DNA of 64,000 nucleotides from JAEUPI01 sp044222685 (GCA_044222685.1 JBGAMU010000006.1:1-64000), one strand, 5' to 3'. Counted from the first letter of the stretch, positions 44,641-54,084 are shown. Translations and numbers: made by a program. Notes: generated by a model not told the origin, from the sequence alone.

Positions 44641-46928
44641 GCCACGCGCGGCAGCGTCAACGGCAGCTCGCGCAGGCGGCGGCCGGTCAGCGCGAACAGC
44701 GCGTTGGCCAGTGCCGGCGCCAGCGGCGGCAGTCCCGGCTCACCCATGCCGGTGGGGGCGAGCGTGCTCGGCACGATATGGGTCTCGATCTGCGGCATGC
44801 GGGCCATCGCGAGCACCGGCTGGTCGGCGAAGGTCTGCTGGCGCACGGCGCCGTCCTCGATGTCGATGCGGCCATACAGCGCCGCGCTCAGGCCGTAGAC
44901 CACCGCCGACTCCATCTGCGCGGCCACACCCGCAGGATGCACCGCGACGCCGCAATTCACCGCGCAGACGACGCGGTGCACGCGCGGCTCGCCGCCGGCC
45001 ACCGAGACTTCGACGACCTGCGCGACGATGCTGCCGAAGCTTTCGTGCAGCGCGATGCCGCGTGCACGGCCGGCCGCCATGCGCGCGCCCCAACCGGCCT
45101 TCTCGGCGGCCAGCCTGAGCACCGCGGCGTGGCGCGGCATCGCGTCGAGCAGGCCGAGGCGGAAACGATACGGGTCCTGACCCGCGGCATGCGCCAGCTC
45201 GTCGATGAAGCCTTCGCAGAAGAACGCGTTGTGCGAGTGGCCGACCGAGCGCCAGTTGCCCACCGGCACGCCGCTGTCGGTGGCCATATGCGCCACGCGC
45301 AGGTGCTCGATCGCATAGGGCAGGTCGTAGAGGCCCTCGACGGTGGTCTTGTCGGGCAGCGCCAGCGGCGGCGCCAGCCGCGGCAGCACCCGGCCCAGCC
45401 AGCGCGGCGCCAGCGCATCGCCTGCGCTGGTGGCGGCCAGCGCCGTCACACGGCCCTGCGCATCGAGACCGGCGCGCAGCCAGGCCACGCCGGCGGGGCG
45501 ATAGAAGTCGTGCGTCAGGTCCTCCTCGCGCGTCCACGACAGCTGCACCGGCCGGCCCCCGGTCTCGAGCGCCACGCGCACCGCCTGCGCGACGAAGTCG
45601 ACCTCGAGACGGCGGCCGAACCCGCCGCCGAGGTAGGTGACGCGCAGGTTCACGGCGTCGGGTGATACGCCGGCCACTTGAGCGGCGATGTCACGGGCCA
45701 GCCCCGGCACCTGCGTCGGTGCCCACACGTCGACCGTGCCGTCGGCCACGCGAGCGGTGCAGTTCATCGGCTCCATCGTCATGTGGGCCAGATAGGGCGC
45801 GCGGTAGAGCGCCTCGACGCGACGCGTGGCGGCCCTCAACGCCGCCGACGCATCACCGCGGCGAGTGAAGGCGAAGCCGCCCTCGGTATCGCTGGCCTGC
45901 CGGGCCGCTGCTTCGAGCGACGCTTCGATGCGCTTCGAATCGAGCCGGCCGGTCGGCGGCTCGCGCCACTCGATGTCGAGCCGGCGCATCGCGTCGCGCG
46001 CGCGCCAGGTCGAGTCGGCCACCACCGCGATCGCCGCGCCGGCACCACCCAGCGGCGGCAGGCGCACGACACGCTGCACGCCGGCGCGCCACCACGCCGC
46101 ATCGGGCTCGACACGCCCGGGCGAGCCGCCGAGCATCGGGCACTGGCGGATCGCGGCGTACAGCAGGCCGGGCAGGCGCACGTCGCCGCCGTAGACGGCG
46201 CGCCCGTCGCACTTGGGCGCACTGTCGAGCCGCGCCGCGGCGCGACCGACGACGCGAAAACGCTCCACCGGCTTCAGCGCCACATCGCCCGGCCGCGACA
46301 GCGCCGCCTGCTCGGCGAGCTCGCCGTAGTGTGCGCGCTGGCCCGACGGATGGCTGACGATGCCGTCGCGCACCTCAAGTTCGGCCACCGGCAGCTTCCA
46401 GCGCAGCGACGCCACGCCGAGCAGGCGCGCGCGCGCCGTCGCCGCCGCCAGCCGCAGCGGCACCCAGGCATCGGCCACGCTGGCCGAGCCGCCGGTGACG
46501 TTGATGCCGAGCTCGCGCGCGGTCTTCAGCGTCAGCCAGCGGGCGGCGCGGTACGGGGCGGATTCCTGCCCCGGCTCGCGCGCCTGCGCATCGAACGGCA
46601 GCACGCCGACGAAGGCAGACGCGCTGCCATACAGCGCATCGTCGCCCGCCTGCTCGAGGCGCACGCGCGCCAGCGCCACGTCGAGCTCCTCGGCCGCCAG
46701 CATCGCCAGCGCGGTGTGCACGCCCTGGCCCATCTCGCTGCGGTTCATCGCCAGCACCACGCCGCCGTCGGGCGTGATGCGGATCCATCCGTTCAGCGCC
46801 ACGCCGTCGTCGGCGGGCGGCCACAGCGCCGGCGAGCCGACCGGATCACGCGGCGGCAGCACGCCCCAGCCGACCAGCAACGCGCCGCCGACGGCGGCGC
46901 CGGAGAGCAGGAAGCTGCGTCGTGTCAT
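44637..46928 (-). CDS. Molybdopterin-binding aldehyde/xanthine dehydrogenase family large subunit (isoquinoline 1-oxidoreductase beta-like)
   Basis: Predicted periplasmic molybdenum hydroxylase large subunit of 763 residues. It starts with a twin-arginine signal (MTRRSFLLSGAAVGGALL). The cofactor-binding blocks follow the IorB pattern: NRSEMGQGVHTALAMLAAEEL, APYLAHMTMEPMNCTARV, YLGGGFGRRLEVDFVAQAV, SVGHSHNAFFCEGFIDELA and, at the C-terminus, GMGEPGLPPLAPALANALF with the catalytic-type Glu. The [2Fe-2S] small subunit and cytochrome partner normally found next to such genes are absent here. The ATG at 46928 was chosen for the Tat motif. It is convergent with the hybrid kinase, sharing CTAG at the two stops. 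Substrate unknown. Confidence 0.87.
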   Translation of the reverse strand: MTRRSFLLSGAAVGGALLVGWGVLPPRDPVGSPALWPPADDGVALNGWIRITPDGGVVLAMNRSEMGQGVHTALAMLAAEELDVALARVRLEQAGDDALYGSASAFVGVLPFDAQAREPGQESAPYRAARWLTLKTARELGINVTGGSASVADAWVPLRLAAATARARLLGVASLRWKLPVAELEVRDGIVSHPSGQRAHYGELAEQAALSRPGDVALKPVERFRVVGRAAARLDSAPKCDGRAVYGGDVRLPGLLYAAIRQCPMLGGSPGRVEPDAAWWRAGVQRVVRLPPLGGAGAAIAVVADSTWRARDAMRRLDIEWREPPTGRLDSKRIEASLEAAARQASDTEGGFAFTRRGDASAALRAATRRVEALYRAPYLAHMTMEPMNCTARVADGTVDVWAPTQVPGLARDIAAQVAGVSPDAVNLRVTYLGGGFGRRLEVDFVAQAVRVALETGGRPVQLSWTREEDLTHDFYRPAGVAWLRAGLDAQGRVTALAATSAGDALAPRWLGRVLPRLAPPLALPDKTTVEGLYDLPYAIEHLRVAHMATDSGVPVGNWRSVGHSHNAFFCEGFIDELAHAAGQDPYRFRLGLLDAMPRHAAVLRLAAEKAGWGARMAAGRARGIALHESFGSIVAQVVEVSVAGGEPRVHRVVCAVNCGVAVHPAGVAAQMESAVVYGLSAALYGRIDIEDGAVRQQTFADQPVLAMARMPQIETHIVPSTLAPTGMGEPGLPPLAPALANALFALTGRRLRELPLTLPRVA

Positions 46929-47046
46929 CGATCGGGCGCCGGTCGGCCGGAAGGCCTGTTTCCATTGTCGCCCGCGCGTCGGCGCTGCGCGTGACGAGGT
47001 GTGCCGGCCTCTGCCGGCGCCGGCGCACGGCATTCCCCGGCGGCGT

Positions 47047-48741
47047 TCAGTCGAGTTCGACGTCGGTGTGCACGGCGCCCGCACGGTCGGCACGGGCGCT
47101 CAGCGGCAGACGGGTGCCGCGCGGCGCACGCACCACCCACTCGGCCACCGCGCGGTCGGCCGTGACCTCGCGGTTCGGCATGAAGGCCTGCAGCGAGTTC
47201 TTCGCGCCATGGCCGGCCAGATGCGCACCGACGATGCGCGGCTTGCCGGTAATGAGCGTGCAGCCCTCGGGCAGCACCATCTCGAACACCACGCCGCGCG
47301 CCGTCTTGCGTTCGAGCGCCCGCTTGCTCACATGAGCCGGCAGATAACCGGCATTGGCCACCGCCATGCGCACGCGCCAGGTATCGGCGCCGAGCGCGCG
47401 CACCTCGGTGCGCAGCAGCTCCAGGCACGGCAGGCTCAGCGCCAGCTGGCGCAGCCAGGCCGGGAACCGCGCCGCCTCGCGTTCGCGCAGATGCGGCGGC
47501 GGATTGCGCCAGTAGTTCAGGCGGTCCCAGCCGCCGAGCTCCACCGCGCCGAGCTGCGGATGCTGGAAGGCATACCAGTCGACGTGCGCGCGGCCGCCGC
47601 ACTGTGCGTCGCTCCAGCGCAGCAGCTTGAGGTCGTCCTCGGGAGGATGTTCGCGATACCAGTGGATCCAGTCGTAGTCGGTGATGCCGGCTTCCTTGTT
47701 CGGCGCCCAGATCTCGACCGTCCAGAACAGCGAGCCGAGGTGCTCGTACAGCCAGTCCTGGGTGCCGCTGATCACTTCCTTCGGGTGGTAGCGGAAGTCC
47801 TCATAGATGCTGATCGCCGGGTAGCCGGTGAGCTTCTCGCCGAGCGCGGACAGCCGCTTGTAGATCCACAGGTCCTCGGGCGTCATGTCGTCGTCGGCCT
47901 GCGTGCCCATCGGCCGCAGGATCACGCCCGAGTGAGTGTGGAAGCTGACGCCGGCGCCGATGTTGGGGTGCCCGACGATGAAGTCGACCATCGCGCGCAC
48001 CTCGGGCTCGCTGGTCGGGTAGGGGCCTGCGCCGGCCTGCTCGAACTCCTGCCGCCAGTAGGCGGGGAAGTTGCGGTTCAGGTCGAGGCCTTCACGATCG
48101 GGGTTGACCTTGATCTGCAGGCCGTCGAAGTGCGCCAGCGTGCCTTCGGGCATCACGCGCCAGTAGCTGCCGCCGAACTCGCCCGGTTCACGCGGGATCA
48201 TCAGCCGCGCGTCGTCGGGGTGGCTCTTCCACGCGCCATGCGGATCGGGGATGCGCATGTAGAGCACGCGGCCGTCGCCGTCGACGTCCTCGACCGTCAG
48301 GCCGTCGATGTGCGGTTCGTCGAACGGATAGGGCCGTGTCGACGAGCGGATGTAGCGCGGCCGGTCGGCCAATGCCAGCTCGGCGCCGTCGGGGTTCAGG
48401 CGCGGGCACAGGTAGATCACGCGGGTGTCGAGCAGATGCGTGGTCTGCGCGTCGCTGCCGTAGCCGGTGAGCAGCTGGTGCAGCCAGTACAGGCACGCGG
48501 TGCTCGCCGTCAGCTCGCCGGCGTGGATGTTGCCGTCGCACCAGAAGGCCGGCTTGTCGACGTCGGGCCCGGTGTGGCGCTGCGTCACCACCGCCAGCCA
48601 GATGTCACGTCCTTCGTGGCTAGCGCCGAGCGAGCGGATCTCGACCAGGTCGGGACGGGCCGCCGCGTAGTCGTGCAGCAGGCGGGTCAGCTCGTCGTGC
48701 TTGTAGAAGACGTCGAAACGCGGGACGGGCAGGTCGGCCAT
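47047..48741 (-). CDS. M14 family zinc carboxypeptidase
   Basis: Predicted zinc peptidase of 564 residues without a signal peptide. Zinc ligands are visible as His and Glu in GNIHAGE (about residue 73) and His in SFHTHSGV (about 268); the substrate-binding Arg is in LDLNRNFPAYW, and the catalytic Glu is probably in TVEIWAPN. A C-terminal domain of about 150 residues (after the RAHVDWYAFQHPQLG region) follows, probably beta-rich and of unknown role. Compared with digestive carboxypeptidases it has extra inserts (EDVDGDGRVLYMRIPDPHG). It lies 118 bases after the Mo-hydroxylase start, same strand. Physiological substrate unknown. Confidence 0.85.
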   Translation of the reverse strand: MADLPVPRFDVFYKHDELTRLLHDYAAARPDLVEIRSLGASHEGRDIWLAVVTQRHTGPDVDKPAFWCDGNIHAGELTASTACLYWLHQLLTGYGSDAQTTHLLDTRVIYLCPRLNPDGAELALADRPRYIRSSTRPYPFDEPHIDGLTVEDVDGDGRVLYMRIPDPHGAWKSHPDDARLMIPREPGEFGGSYWRVMPEGTLAHFDGLQIKVNPDREGLDLNRNFPAYWRQEFEQAGAGPYPTSEPEVRAMVDFIVGHPNIGAGVSFHTHSGVILRPMGTQADDDMTPEDLWIYKRLSALGEKLTGYPAISIYEDFRYHPKEVISGTQDWLYEHLGSLFWTVEIWAPNKEAGITDYDWIHWYREHPPEDDLKLLRWSDAQCGGRAHVDWYAFQHPQLGAVELGGWDRLNYWRNPPPHLREREAARFPAWLRQLALSLPCLELLRTEVRALGADTWRVRMAVANAGYLPAHVSKRALERKTARGVVFEMVLPEGCTLITGKPRIVGAHLAGHGAKNSLQAFMPNREVTADRAVAEWVVRAPRGTRLPLSARADRAGAVHTDVELD

Positions 48742-48850
48742 GGTGGTGAGGGCAATGCCGGCGACGGCGCCGGCCGGTGCAAAGTGTGGCAGAGCGCGGC
48801 AGCGACCCCGCCGCGGCGCGCCTGCGTGCTAACCCGGGGCCGCGCGCCAC

Positions 48851-49624
48851 TCAACCGGCTGTCGGCACCGAGCTGCTCAGGCGACCCCCCTCGAACACCT
48901 GCAACACGCCCGGCGCCACTGCGAGCCACGGTTCGTCGCGCGTCAGCGGTTCGGTGGCGATCACTGCGACGCGGTCGCTCGACTGCGTGTGCGCCGCGAA
49001 GTCGACGCTCAGGTCCTCGTCGGCCAGACGTGCACTGCCGAACGGATGCTGGCGCACGATCCAGTGCAGCCGCGTCGTGCCGTGGGCCCACAGCGCCTGG
49101 CCGTTCGACAGCAGCAGGTTGAAGCTGCCGTGCGCGGCCGGCCGCGGCAGCAGCTCGCGCAGCGTATGCGTCAGCTCGGCGACGCTCGGCACCGCGGCAT
49201 GGGCCTTGGCGAGCTCCTGCATCAGCCAGCAGAACGCGCGCTCGCTGTCGGTGTCGCCCACTGGTCGAAAGGCGCCGTGCAGGCGCGGCATGAAGTCCTT
49301 CAAGTCGCCGTTGTGCGCGAACACCCAGTAGCGGCCCCACAGCTCGCGCACGAACGGATGCGTGTTCTCCAGCGCCACCCGGCCCTGGGTGGCCTTGCGG
49401 ATGTGGGCGATGACGTTGTCGCTGCGGATCGGGTAGCGCTTGACCAGCTCGGCCACCGGCGAATGGCGAGCGCCGTGGTGGTCGACGAAGTGGCGCAGCC
49501 CCTTGTCCTCGAAGAAGGCGATGCCGAAGCCGTCCTTGTGCTCGTCGGCGCGCGTGGCCAGGCCGGTGAAGCTGAAGCACACGTCGGTCGGCGTGTTGGC
49601 GTTCATGCCGAGCAGCTGGCACAT
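48851..49624 (-). CDS. Class II glutamine amidotransferase (YafJ-like)
   Basis: N-terminal-nucleophile amidotransferase of 257 residues. After Met removal Cys2 (MCQLLGMNANTP) would be the nucleophile; IAHIRKATQG, ENTHPFV and WVFAHNGDL are the glutamine-binding and oxyanion blocks of the YafJ/GATase_4 group. No synthetase domain is fused, so the acceptor of the released ammonia is unknown. The ATG at 49624 is required for the Cys2 position. It is 13 bases after the flavoprotein gene (49638-50873) and probably in the same operon. Confidence 0.9.
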   Translation of the reverse strand: MCQLLGMNANTPTDVCFSFTGLATRADEHKDGFGIAFFEDKGLRHFVDHHGARHSPVAELVKRYPIRSDNVIAHIRKATQGRVALENTHPFVRELWGRYWVFAHNGDLKDFMPRLHGAFRPVGDTDSERAFCWLMQELAKAHAAVPSVAELTHTLRELLPRPAAHGSFNLLLSNGQALWAHGTTRLHWIVRQHPFGSARLADEDLSVDFAAHTQSSDRVAVIATEPLTRDEPWLAVAPGVLQVFEGGRLSSSVPTAG

Positions 49625-49637
49625 CGCAGTGACCGCG

Positions 49638-50873
49638 CTATTCGGTGAAGAGCCGGTAGATGCCCTTGAACGTGATCAGGTGGCCCGGGTTGCTGGTCTC
49701 CTCCAGCACGCCGGCCATGCGCCTGAGCAGCCGCTCGCTGCGCCGCGCGCGCCAGATCAGCAAGTCGGCGAGCCACGGATGGGCGTTGACGCGATTGGCG
49801 CGCTCGTAGAGCTGAAAGCGCGGCTTCAGCGCGGCGAGGTCCGTCTCGTAGTGCGCCGTCACCTGCGCGTCCGTCGAGGCCCCTCGCCTGCCGTCGATCA
49901 CGGCACGCGCGGCCAGCATTCCGGTCTCCATGGCCTTGCCGATGCCCTCGCCGGTGAAGGCATAGGTACTGCCGGCCGCCTCGCCGGTGACGAGCAGGCC
50001 GGGCCGGCTCCAGCGCGCGCCCTCGAGCGTGCAGCGCAGCGGCGCGCCCTTCATCTCACCGACCACCTCCCCGCCGTGCATCAACTCGCGCGCCGGCGCG
50101 TAGCACTCGGTGAAGGCCTTGAACACGTCGCGCAGGTTGACGTCCTTCATGCCGGTGCCGCCGTCGTCGCGCGCCTCGGCGTGCGCGCCCAGCACGCCGG
50201 CGCCGATGTTGAACACGCCGTCGCGGCACGGGAAGATCCAGCCGTAACCCGGTCGCAGTTTCTGATGCCACACCACCTCGAGCTCGGTGATGCGGCCAAC
50301 CATCGCCGGGTTGCGCACGTAGCCGCGCAGCGCCACGCCCGACGGCAGGCGGCGCGTGCACATGCCGGCGGCCATCAGCGCCTGCGGCACCGCGCCGGTG
50401 GCCAGCACCGTCCAGCGTGCGCGGATCTCACCGACGGCATCACCCGACTTGAAGCTGGCACCGACCACGCGGCCGGCATCGTCCTCCAGCGGCGCCTCGA
50501 AACGCAGCGGCGCGATGAAGCGCGCGCCCGCGCGCTCGGCGGCGCGGCAGACGATCAAGTCGAGCTGGCGCCGCGGCAGCACGGCCAGATGGCCCGGCAC
50601 GTCGATGCGTCCGCCGCGGGGCCCGATGCAGGCGACGTGGCCGGCGCGTTGCGCGGCGGCCATCACTTCCTCGTGCACGCCGAGCCGGCGCAGCGCGGCA
50701 TGGGCATCGGGGATCAGGCCGTCGCCGCAGATCTTGTCGCGCGGAAAGGCCTGTGCGTCGACCAGCACGACATCGAACCCGGCGCGCGCCAACTCGATCG
50801 CACAGGCGCTGCCCGCCGGACCCGCGCCGACGATGAGGACATCGCAGCTGGGTGGAAGATCTGTCTGCATCAT
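49638..50873 (-). CDS. Geranylgeranyl reductase-family FAD-dependent oxidoreductase
   Basis: Flavoprotein of 411 residues with the dinucleotide-binding motif DVLIVGAGPAGSACAIELARAG (about 10-31), the family's FPRDKICGDGLIP block, LATGAVPQ, YGWIFPCRDGVFNIGAGV and GEAAGSTYAFTGEGIGKAMETG near the second FAD contact. The family includes the bacteriochlorophyll reductase BchP and archaeal lipid reductases as well as many of unknown role. Here it is next to a glutamine amidotransferase, not a pigment cluster, so a BchP role is not supported by context. The start may be either of two adjacent ATG codons (50873 or 50870). Confidence 0.83.
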   Translation of the reverse strand: MMQTDLPPSCDVLIVGAGPAGSACAIELARAGFDVVLVDAQAFPRDKICGDGLIPDAHAALRRLGVHEEVMAAAQRAGHVACIGPRGGRIDVPGHLAVLPRRQLDLIVCRAAERAGARFIAPLRFEAPLEDDAGRVVGASFKSGDAVGEIRARWTVLATGAVPQALMAAGMCTRRLPSGVALRGYVRNPAMVGRITELEVVWHQKLRPGYGWIFPCRDGVFNIGAGVLGAHAEARDDGGTGMKDVNLRDVFKAFTECYAPARELMHGGEVVGEMKGAPLRCTLEGARWSRPGLLVTGEAAGSTYAFTGEGIGKAMETGMLAARAVIDGRRGASTDAQVTAHYETDLAALKPRFQLYERANRVNAHPWLADLLIWRARRSERLLRRMAGVLEETSNPGHLITFKGIYRLFTE

Positions 50874-51012
50874 GGCCCACGGGCGCCCACCGGGTCGCCC
50901 ATCACCTGCGATTGTAGGCAGCCGAGGCGGCACAGGCGGGGCCGCCTTGAGCAGCATCAATGCAGCGCAGGCGACGCGGGAGGACCATCACCAGTGAAGG
51001 AGTGATGTCCAG

Positions 51013-51384
51013 ATGAGTGCCCATCTCACGCAGGGTCAGCGTGCGCTGCTGAAGGCCGCGCTGGAATTGCGACGGACCGAGCTGGAGCGGCGCTTGGCCG
51101 CTCAGCTGCAGGGTCAGTCGCGCGCGGAGCATGCCCGCGATGTGCTGTTGCAGGACGGCGACGACGCGCCGCAACGTGACTCGGACCGCGAGGTCGAGCT
51201 CGCGTGGTCGGACCAGGAGACGCAGGAGCTCGGCGCGGTGAAGCTGGCGCTTCAGCGCGTGAACGATCCGCACTACGGCCGCTGTGGCGACTGCGGTGCC
51301 GAGATCCCGTTCGACCGGCTGAAGATCGAACCCCAGGCGATGCGCTGCGTCAGCTGCGAATCGCGCCATGAAAGGAAGCATTGA
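51013..51384 (+). CDS. Short DksA/TraR-type zinc-finger protein
   Basis: A 123-residue cytoplasmic protein with an N-terminal coiled-coil region (LLKAALELRRTELERRLAAQLQ) and a C4 zinc finger: CGDC ... CVSC (about residues 91-115), spaced as in DksA/TraR proteins that insert into the RNA polymerase secondary channel. The coiled-coil tip reads LLQDGDDAPQRDSDRE; acidic residues are present but the exact DxxDxA motif of DksA is not. It may modulate transcription or act on stress genes; the family contains many short members of unknown role. It overlaps nothing upstream; the next gene starts 2 bases after its stop. Confidence 0.87.
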   Translation: MSAHLTQGQRALLKAALELRRTELERRLAAQLQGQSRAEHARDVLLQDGDDAPQRDSDREVELAWSDQETQELGAVKLALQRVNDPHYGRCGDCGAEIPFDRLKIEPQAMRCVSCESRHERKH

Positions 51385-51385
51385 G

Positions 51386-51766
51386 ATGGCCAGTTTTCAT
51401 GCCGTGGTCTGGCTGGACCACAGCCGCGCCCAGGTGCTGCAGTTCGACGCCGAGCACGTGCAGTCGCAGCGCATCAAGGCGCACTCGCATCACACGGCGC
51501 AGCACGGCAGCGCGGTGCGCACGCAGCACGAGTACTTCGGCGAGGTCTGCGACGCGCTCGAGGGCATCAGCGAAGTCCTGGCCACGGGCCCGAAGCTGGG
51601 TCTGGCGGACTTTCGTCACTATGTCGACAAGCATCGCCCGGCCACCGCCAAGCGCATCGTCGGCTACGAGACGGTCGACCATCCGAGCGACAACCAGCTG
51701 ATCGCGCTGGCGCGGCAGTACTTCCTGCGATACGACCGGATGGCGGGGACGCCGACACCGACGTAG
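51386..51766 (+). CDS. Small conserved protein, possibly eRF1-like fold ('translational machinery protein')
   Basis: A 126-residue protein beginning MASFHAVVWLDHSRAQVLQF, followed by a His-rich stretch (KAHSHHTAQHGSAVRTQHEYF) and a helix-rich end with VGYETVDHPSDNQLIALARQYF. The opening resembles small proteins with an RNase-H/eRF1-domain-like fold, often annotated as translational machinery or host attachment proteins; this is recognition by pattern only. The ATG at 51386 has GGAAG about 10 bases upstream; an in-frame ATG at 51368 would overlap the zinc-finger gene. It is cotranscribed with the DksA-like gene, so the two may act together. Function unknown. Confidence 0.7.
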   Translation: MASFHAVVWLDHSRAQVLQFDAEHVQSQRIKAHSHHTAQHGSAVRTQHEYFGEVCDALEGISEVLATGPKLGLADFRHYVDKHRPATAKRIVGYETVDHPSDNQLIALARQYFLRYDRMAGTPTPT

Positions 51767-51767
51767 T

Positions 51768-51843
51768 CAACCACCCCCGGAGCGCCTGCGGCGCTGCCCC
51801 CTCAAGGGGGCGACGCCGACGGACCGGCGGAGCCGGGTCCGTG
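51768..51843 (-). repeat. Dispersed GC-rich multi-hairpin repeat, copy C
   Basis: Third copy of the repeat at 18819-18896 and 29024-29099, inverted relative to them: GGACCCGGCTCCGCCGGTCC block, a CCCCC/TTGA/GGGGG hairpin, AGCGCC/GGCGCT arms, and GGGGGTGG at the end. Begins right after the stop of the gene ending at 51766 and lies between two convergent genes. Confidence 0.8.
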
Positions 51844-51876
51844 GCGTCCGCTTGAAACGGCTTGACGAGCCGTTCG

Positions 51877-54069
51877 CTACGCGGCCTTGACCTTCAGCCG
51901 CCAGGCATGCAGCAGCGGCTCGGTGTAGCCGCTCGGCTGCTCGCGGCCCTTGAATACGAGGTCGAGCGCGGCCTGGTAGGCGGCCGAGGTGGCGGCATGG
52001 CCGGCCATCGGCTGGTACAGCGGGTCGCCGGCGTTTTGCTTGTCCACCACGGCGGCCATGCGCTCGAAGGTGGCACGAACCTGCGCCTCGGTGACGATGC
52101 CGTGCTGCAGCCAGTTGGCGATGTGCTGGCTGCTGATGCGCAGCGTGGCACGGTCTTCCATCAGGCCCACGTTGTGGATGTCGGGCACCTTCGAGCAGCC
52201 CACGCCCTGGTCGATCCAGCGCACCACGTAGCCGAGGATGCCCTGCGCGTTGTTGTCGATCTCCTGCCGGCGCTCGGCATCGCTCCAGTTCGTCTTCTTC
52301 GCCACCGGCACGGTGAGCAGGTCGCTCATCAGCTTATCGTACTCGGCGTCGAGATCCACGCGCTCGAGTTCCTTCTGCACCTTCCACACGTCGACCTGGT
52401 GGTAGTGCAGCGCGTGCAGCGTGGCCGCGGTCGGGCTCGGCACCCAGGCGGTGTTGGCGCCGGCCTGCGGGTGCACGATCTTCTGCTTGAGCATCGCGGC
52501 CATCAGGTCGGGCATGGCCCACATGCCCTTGCCGATCTGCGCCTTGCCGCGCAGCCCGCACTGCAGCCCGACCAGCACGTTGAGGCGCTCGTAGGCGGCG
52601 ATCCAGGCGCTCGCCTTCATGTCGCCCTTGCGGATCATCGGCCCGGCCTGCATCGCGGTGTGGATCTCGTCGCCGGTGCGGTCGAGGAAGCCGGTGTTGA
52701 TGAAGGCCACGCGGCTGGCTGCCGCGGCGATGCAGGCCTTGAGGTTGACGCTGGTGCGGCGCTCCTCGTCCATGATGCCGAGCTTGACGGTGCTGTCGGG
52801 CAGGCCAAGCAGCTGCTCGATGCGCGCGAACAGCTCGCTGGCGAAGGCCACTTCGGCGGGCCCGTGCATCTTGGGCTTGACGATGTAGACGCTGCCGCGG
52901 CGCGAGTTGCGGATGCCGGTGGTGGCGTTGCCGCGCAGGTCGTGCAGCGCGATCGTCGTGGTGACGACGGCGTCCAGGATGCCCTCGGGAATCTCGCGGC
53001 CTTCGTCGCCCCACAGGATGGCCGGGTTCGTCATCAGATGGCCGACATTGCGCACGAACAGCAGCGAGCGGCCGTGCAGCGCGACGTCCTCGCCGCGCGG
53101 GCCGGTGTAGGGGCGGTCGGGATTGAGCCCGCGGGTGAACGTGGTGCCGCCCTTGCTGACGGTTTCGGTCAGCGTGCCCTTCAGGATGCCGAGCCAGTTG
53201 CGGTAGGCGTGCACCTTGTCGTCGGCGTCGACCACGGCCACCGAGTCCTCGAGATCGAGGATCGTCGACAGCGCGGCCTCGAGCACCAGGTCGGCCACGC
53301 CGGCCGGATCGGTCGCGCCGATGGCATGGCCGCGATCGATGCGGATGTCCAGATGCAGGCCGTGGTGCGACAGCAGCACCGCCGAAGGCGCACCCATCTC
53401 ACCCTGGAAGCCGACGAACTGCGCCGGGTTCTTCAGGCCGACGGTGCCGCCATTCTTCAGCGTCACCGCCAGCTGGTGATCGACGACTGCGTAGCCGGTC
53501 GAATCGATGTGCGAGCCCTTCTTCAACGGCACGCAACGGTCAAGCACGTAGCGCGCATACTCGATGACCTTGGCACCGCGCACCGGGTTGTAGCCCGGGC
53601 CGCGCGTCGCGCCGCCATCCTCGGACAATGCATCGGTACCGTAGAGCGCGTCGTACAGCGAACCCCAGCGCGCATTGGCCGCGTTCAGCGCGTAACGCGC
53701 GTTGGTGATCGGCACCACCAGCTGCGGCCCCGCCTGCAGCGCCAACTCGGCGTCGACGTTGCGCGTGGTGGCCTTCACCTGGGCCGGCACCGGCACCAGG
53801 TAGCCCACCTTCTGCAGGAAGGCGCGGTACGCGCGCGGGTTGCGGATGGGCCCCGGGTGCGCACGATGCCAGGCGTCGATCTCGCTCTGCAGCCGGTCGC
53901 GTTCGGCCAGCAGCGCCGCGTTCTTCGGCGCCAGTTCGTGCACGATGGCGTCGAAGCCGCGCCAGAAGGTCTCGCTCGCGACGCCGGTCCCCGGCAGCAC
54001 CTCGTCGTCGATGAAGCGTTGCAGGGAGCTGGCGACTTGCAGGCGGTGGATCGAGGTGCGGTCGGTCAT
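51877..54069 (-). CDS. glcB: Malate synthase G
   Basis: Condenses glyoxylate and acetyl-CoA to malate. The 730-residue protein matches the G-isoform length (about 720-730) with the inserted beta-domain near residues 130-270. Signature and catalytic elements: RGLNPDRPYTGPRGEDVALHGRSLLF with the catalytic Arg, NSRRGSVYIVKPKMHGPAEVAFA, the Glu of LKLGIMDEERRTSVNL-like motif, and the C-terminal NVGLMEDRATLRISSQHIANWLQHG with the catalytic Asp. The ATG is at 54069, 15 bases after the HAD gene stop, so they are likely cotranscribed. No isocitrate lyase is in the window; with ghrA and maeB it suggests glyoxylate/glycolate use. Confidence 0.96.
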   Translation of the reverse strand: MTDRTSIHRLQVASSLQRFIDDEVLPGTGVASETFWRGFDAIVHELAPKNAALLAERDRLQSEIDAWHRAHPGPIRNPRAYRAFLQKVGYLVPVPAQVKATTRNVDAELALQAGPQLVVPITNARYALNAANARWGSLYDALYGTDALSEDGGATRGPGYNPVRGAKVIEYARYVLDRCVPLKKGSHIDSTGYAVVDHQLAVTLKNGGTVGLKNPAQFVGFQGEMGAPSAVLLSHHGLHLDIRIDRGHAIGATDPAGVADLVLEAALSTILDLEDSVAVVDADDKVHAYRNWLGILKGTLTETVSKGGTTFTRGLNPDRPYTGPRGEDVALHGRSLLFVRNVGHLMTNPAILWGDEGREIPEGILDAVVTTTIALHDLRGNATTGIRNSRRGSVYIVKPKMHGPAEVAFASELFARIEQLLGLPDSTVKLGIMDEERRTSVNLKACIAAAASRVAFINTGFLDRTGDEIHTAMQAGPMIRKGDMKASAWIAAYERLNVLVGLQCGLRGKAQIGKGMWAMPDLMAAMLKQKIVHPQAGANTAWVPSPTAATLHALHYHQVDVWKVQKELERVDLDAEYDKLMSDLLTVPVAKKTNWSDAERRQEIDNNAQGILGYVVRWIDQGVGCSKVPDIHNVGLMEDRATLRISSQHIANWLQHGIVTEAQVRATFERMAAVVDKQNAGDPLYQPMAGHAATSAAYQAALDLVFKGREQPSGYTEPLLHAWRLKVKAA

Positions 54070-54084
54070 GTCGGTGTGTGGAAA

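Noticed and set aside
49638..50873. Calling the geranylgeranyl-reductase-family gene bchP because bchE and bchJ are in the window
   Set aside because: It lies more than 10 kb away next to an amidotransferase, and the family is broad; no pigment-specific evidence.
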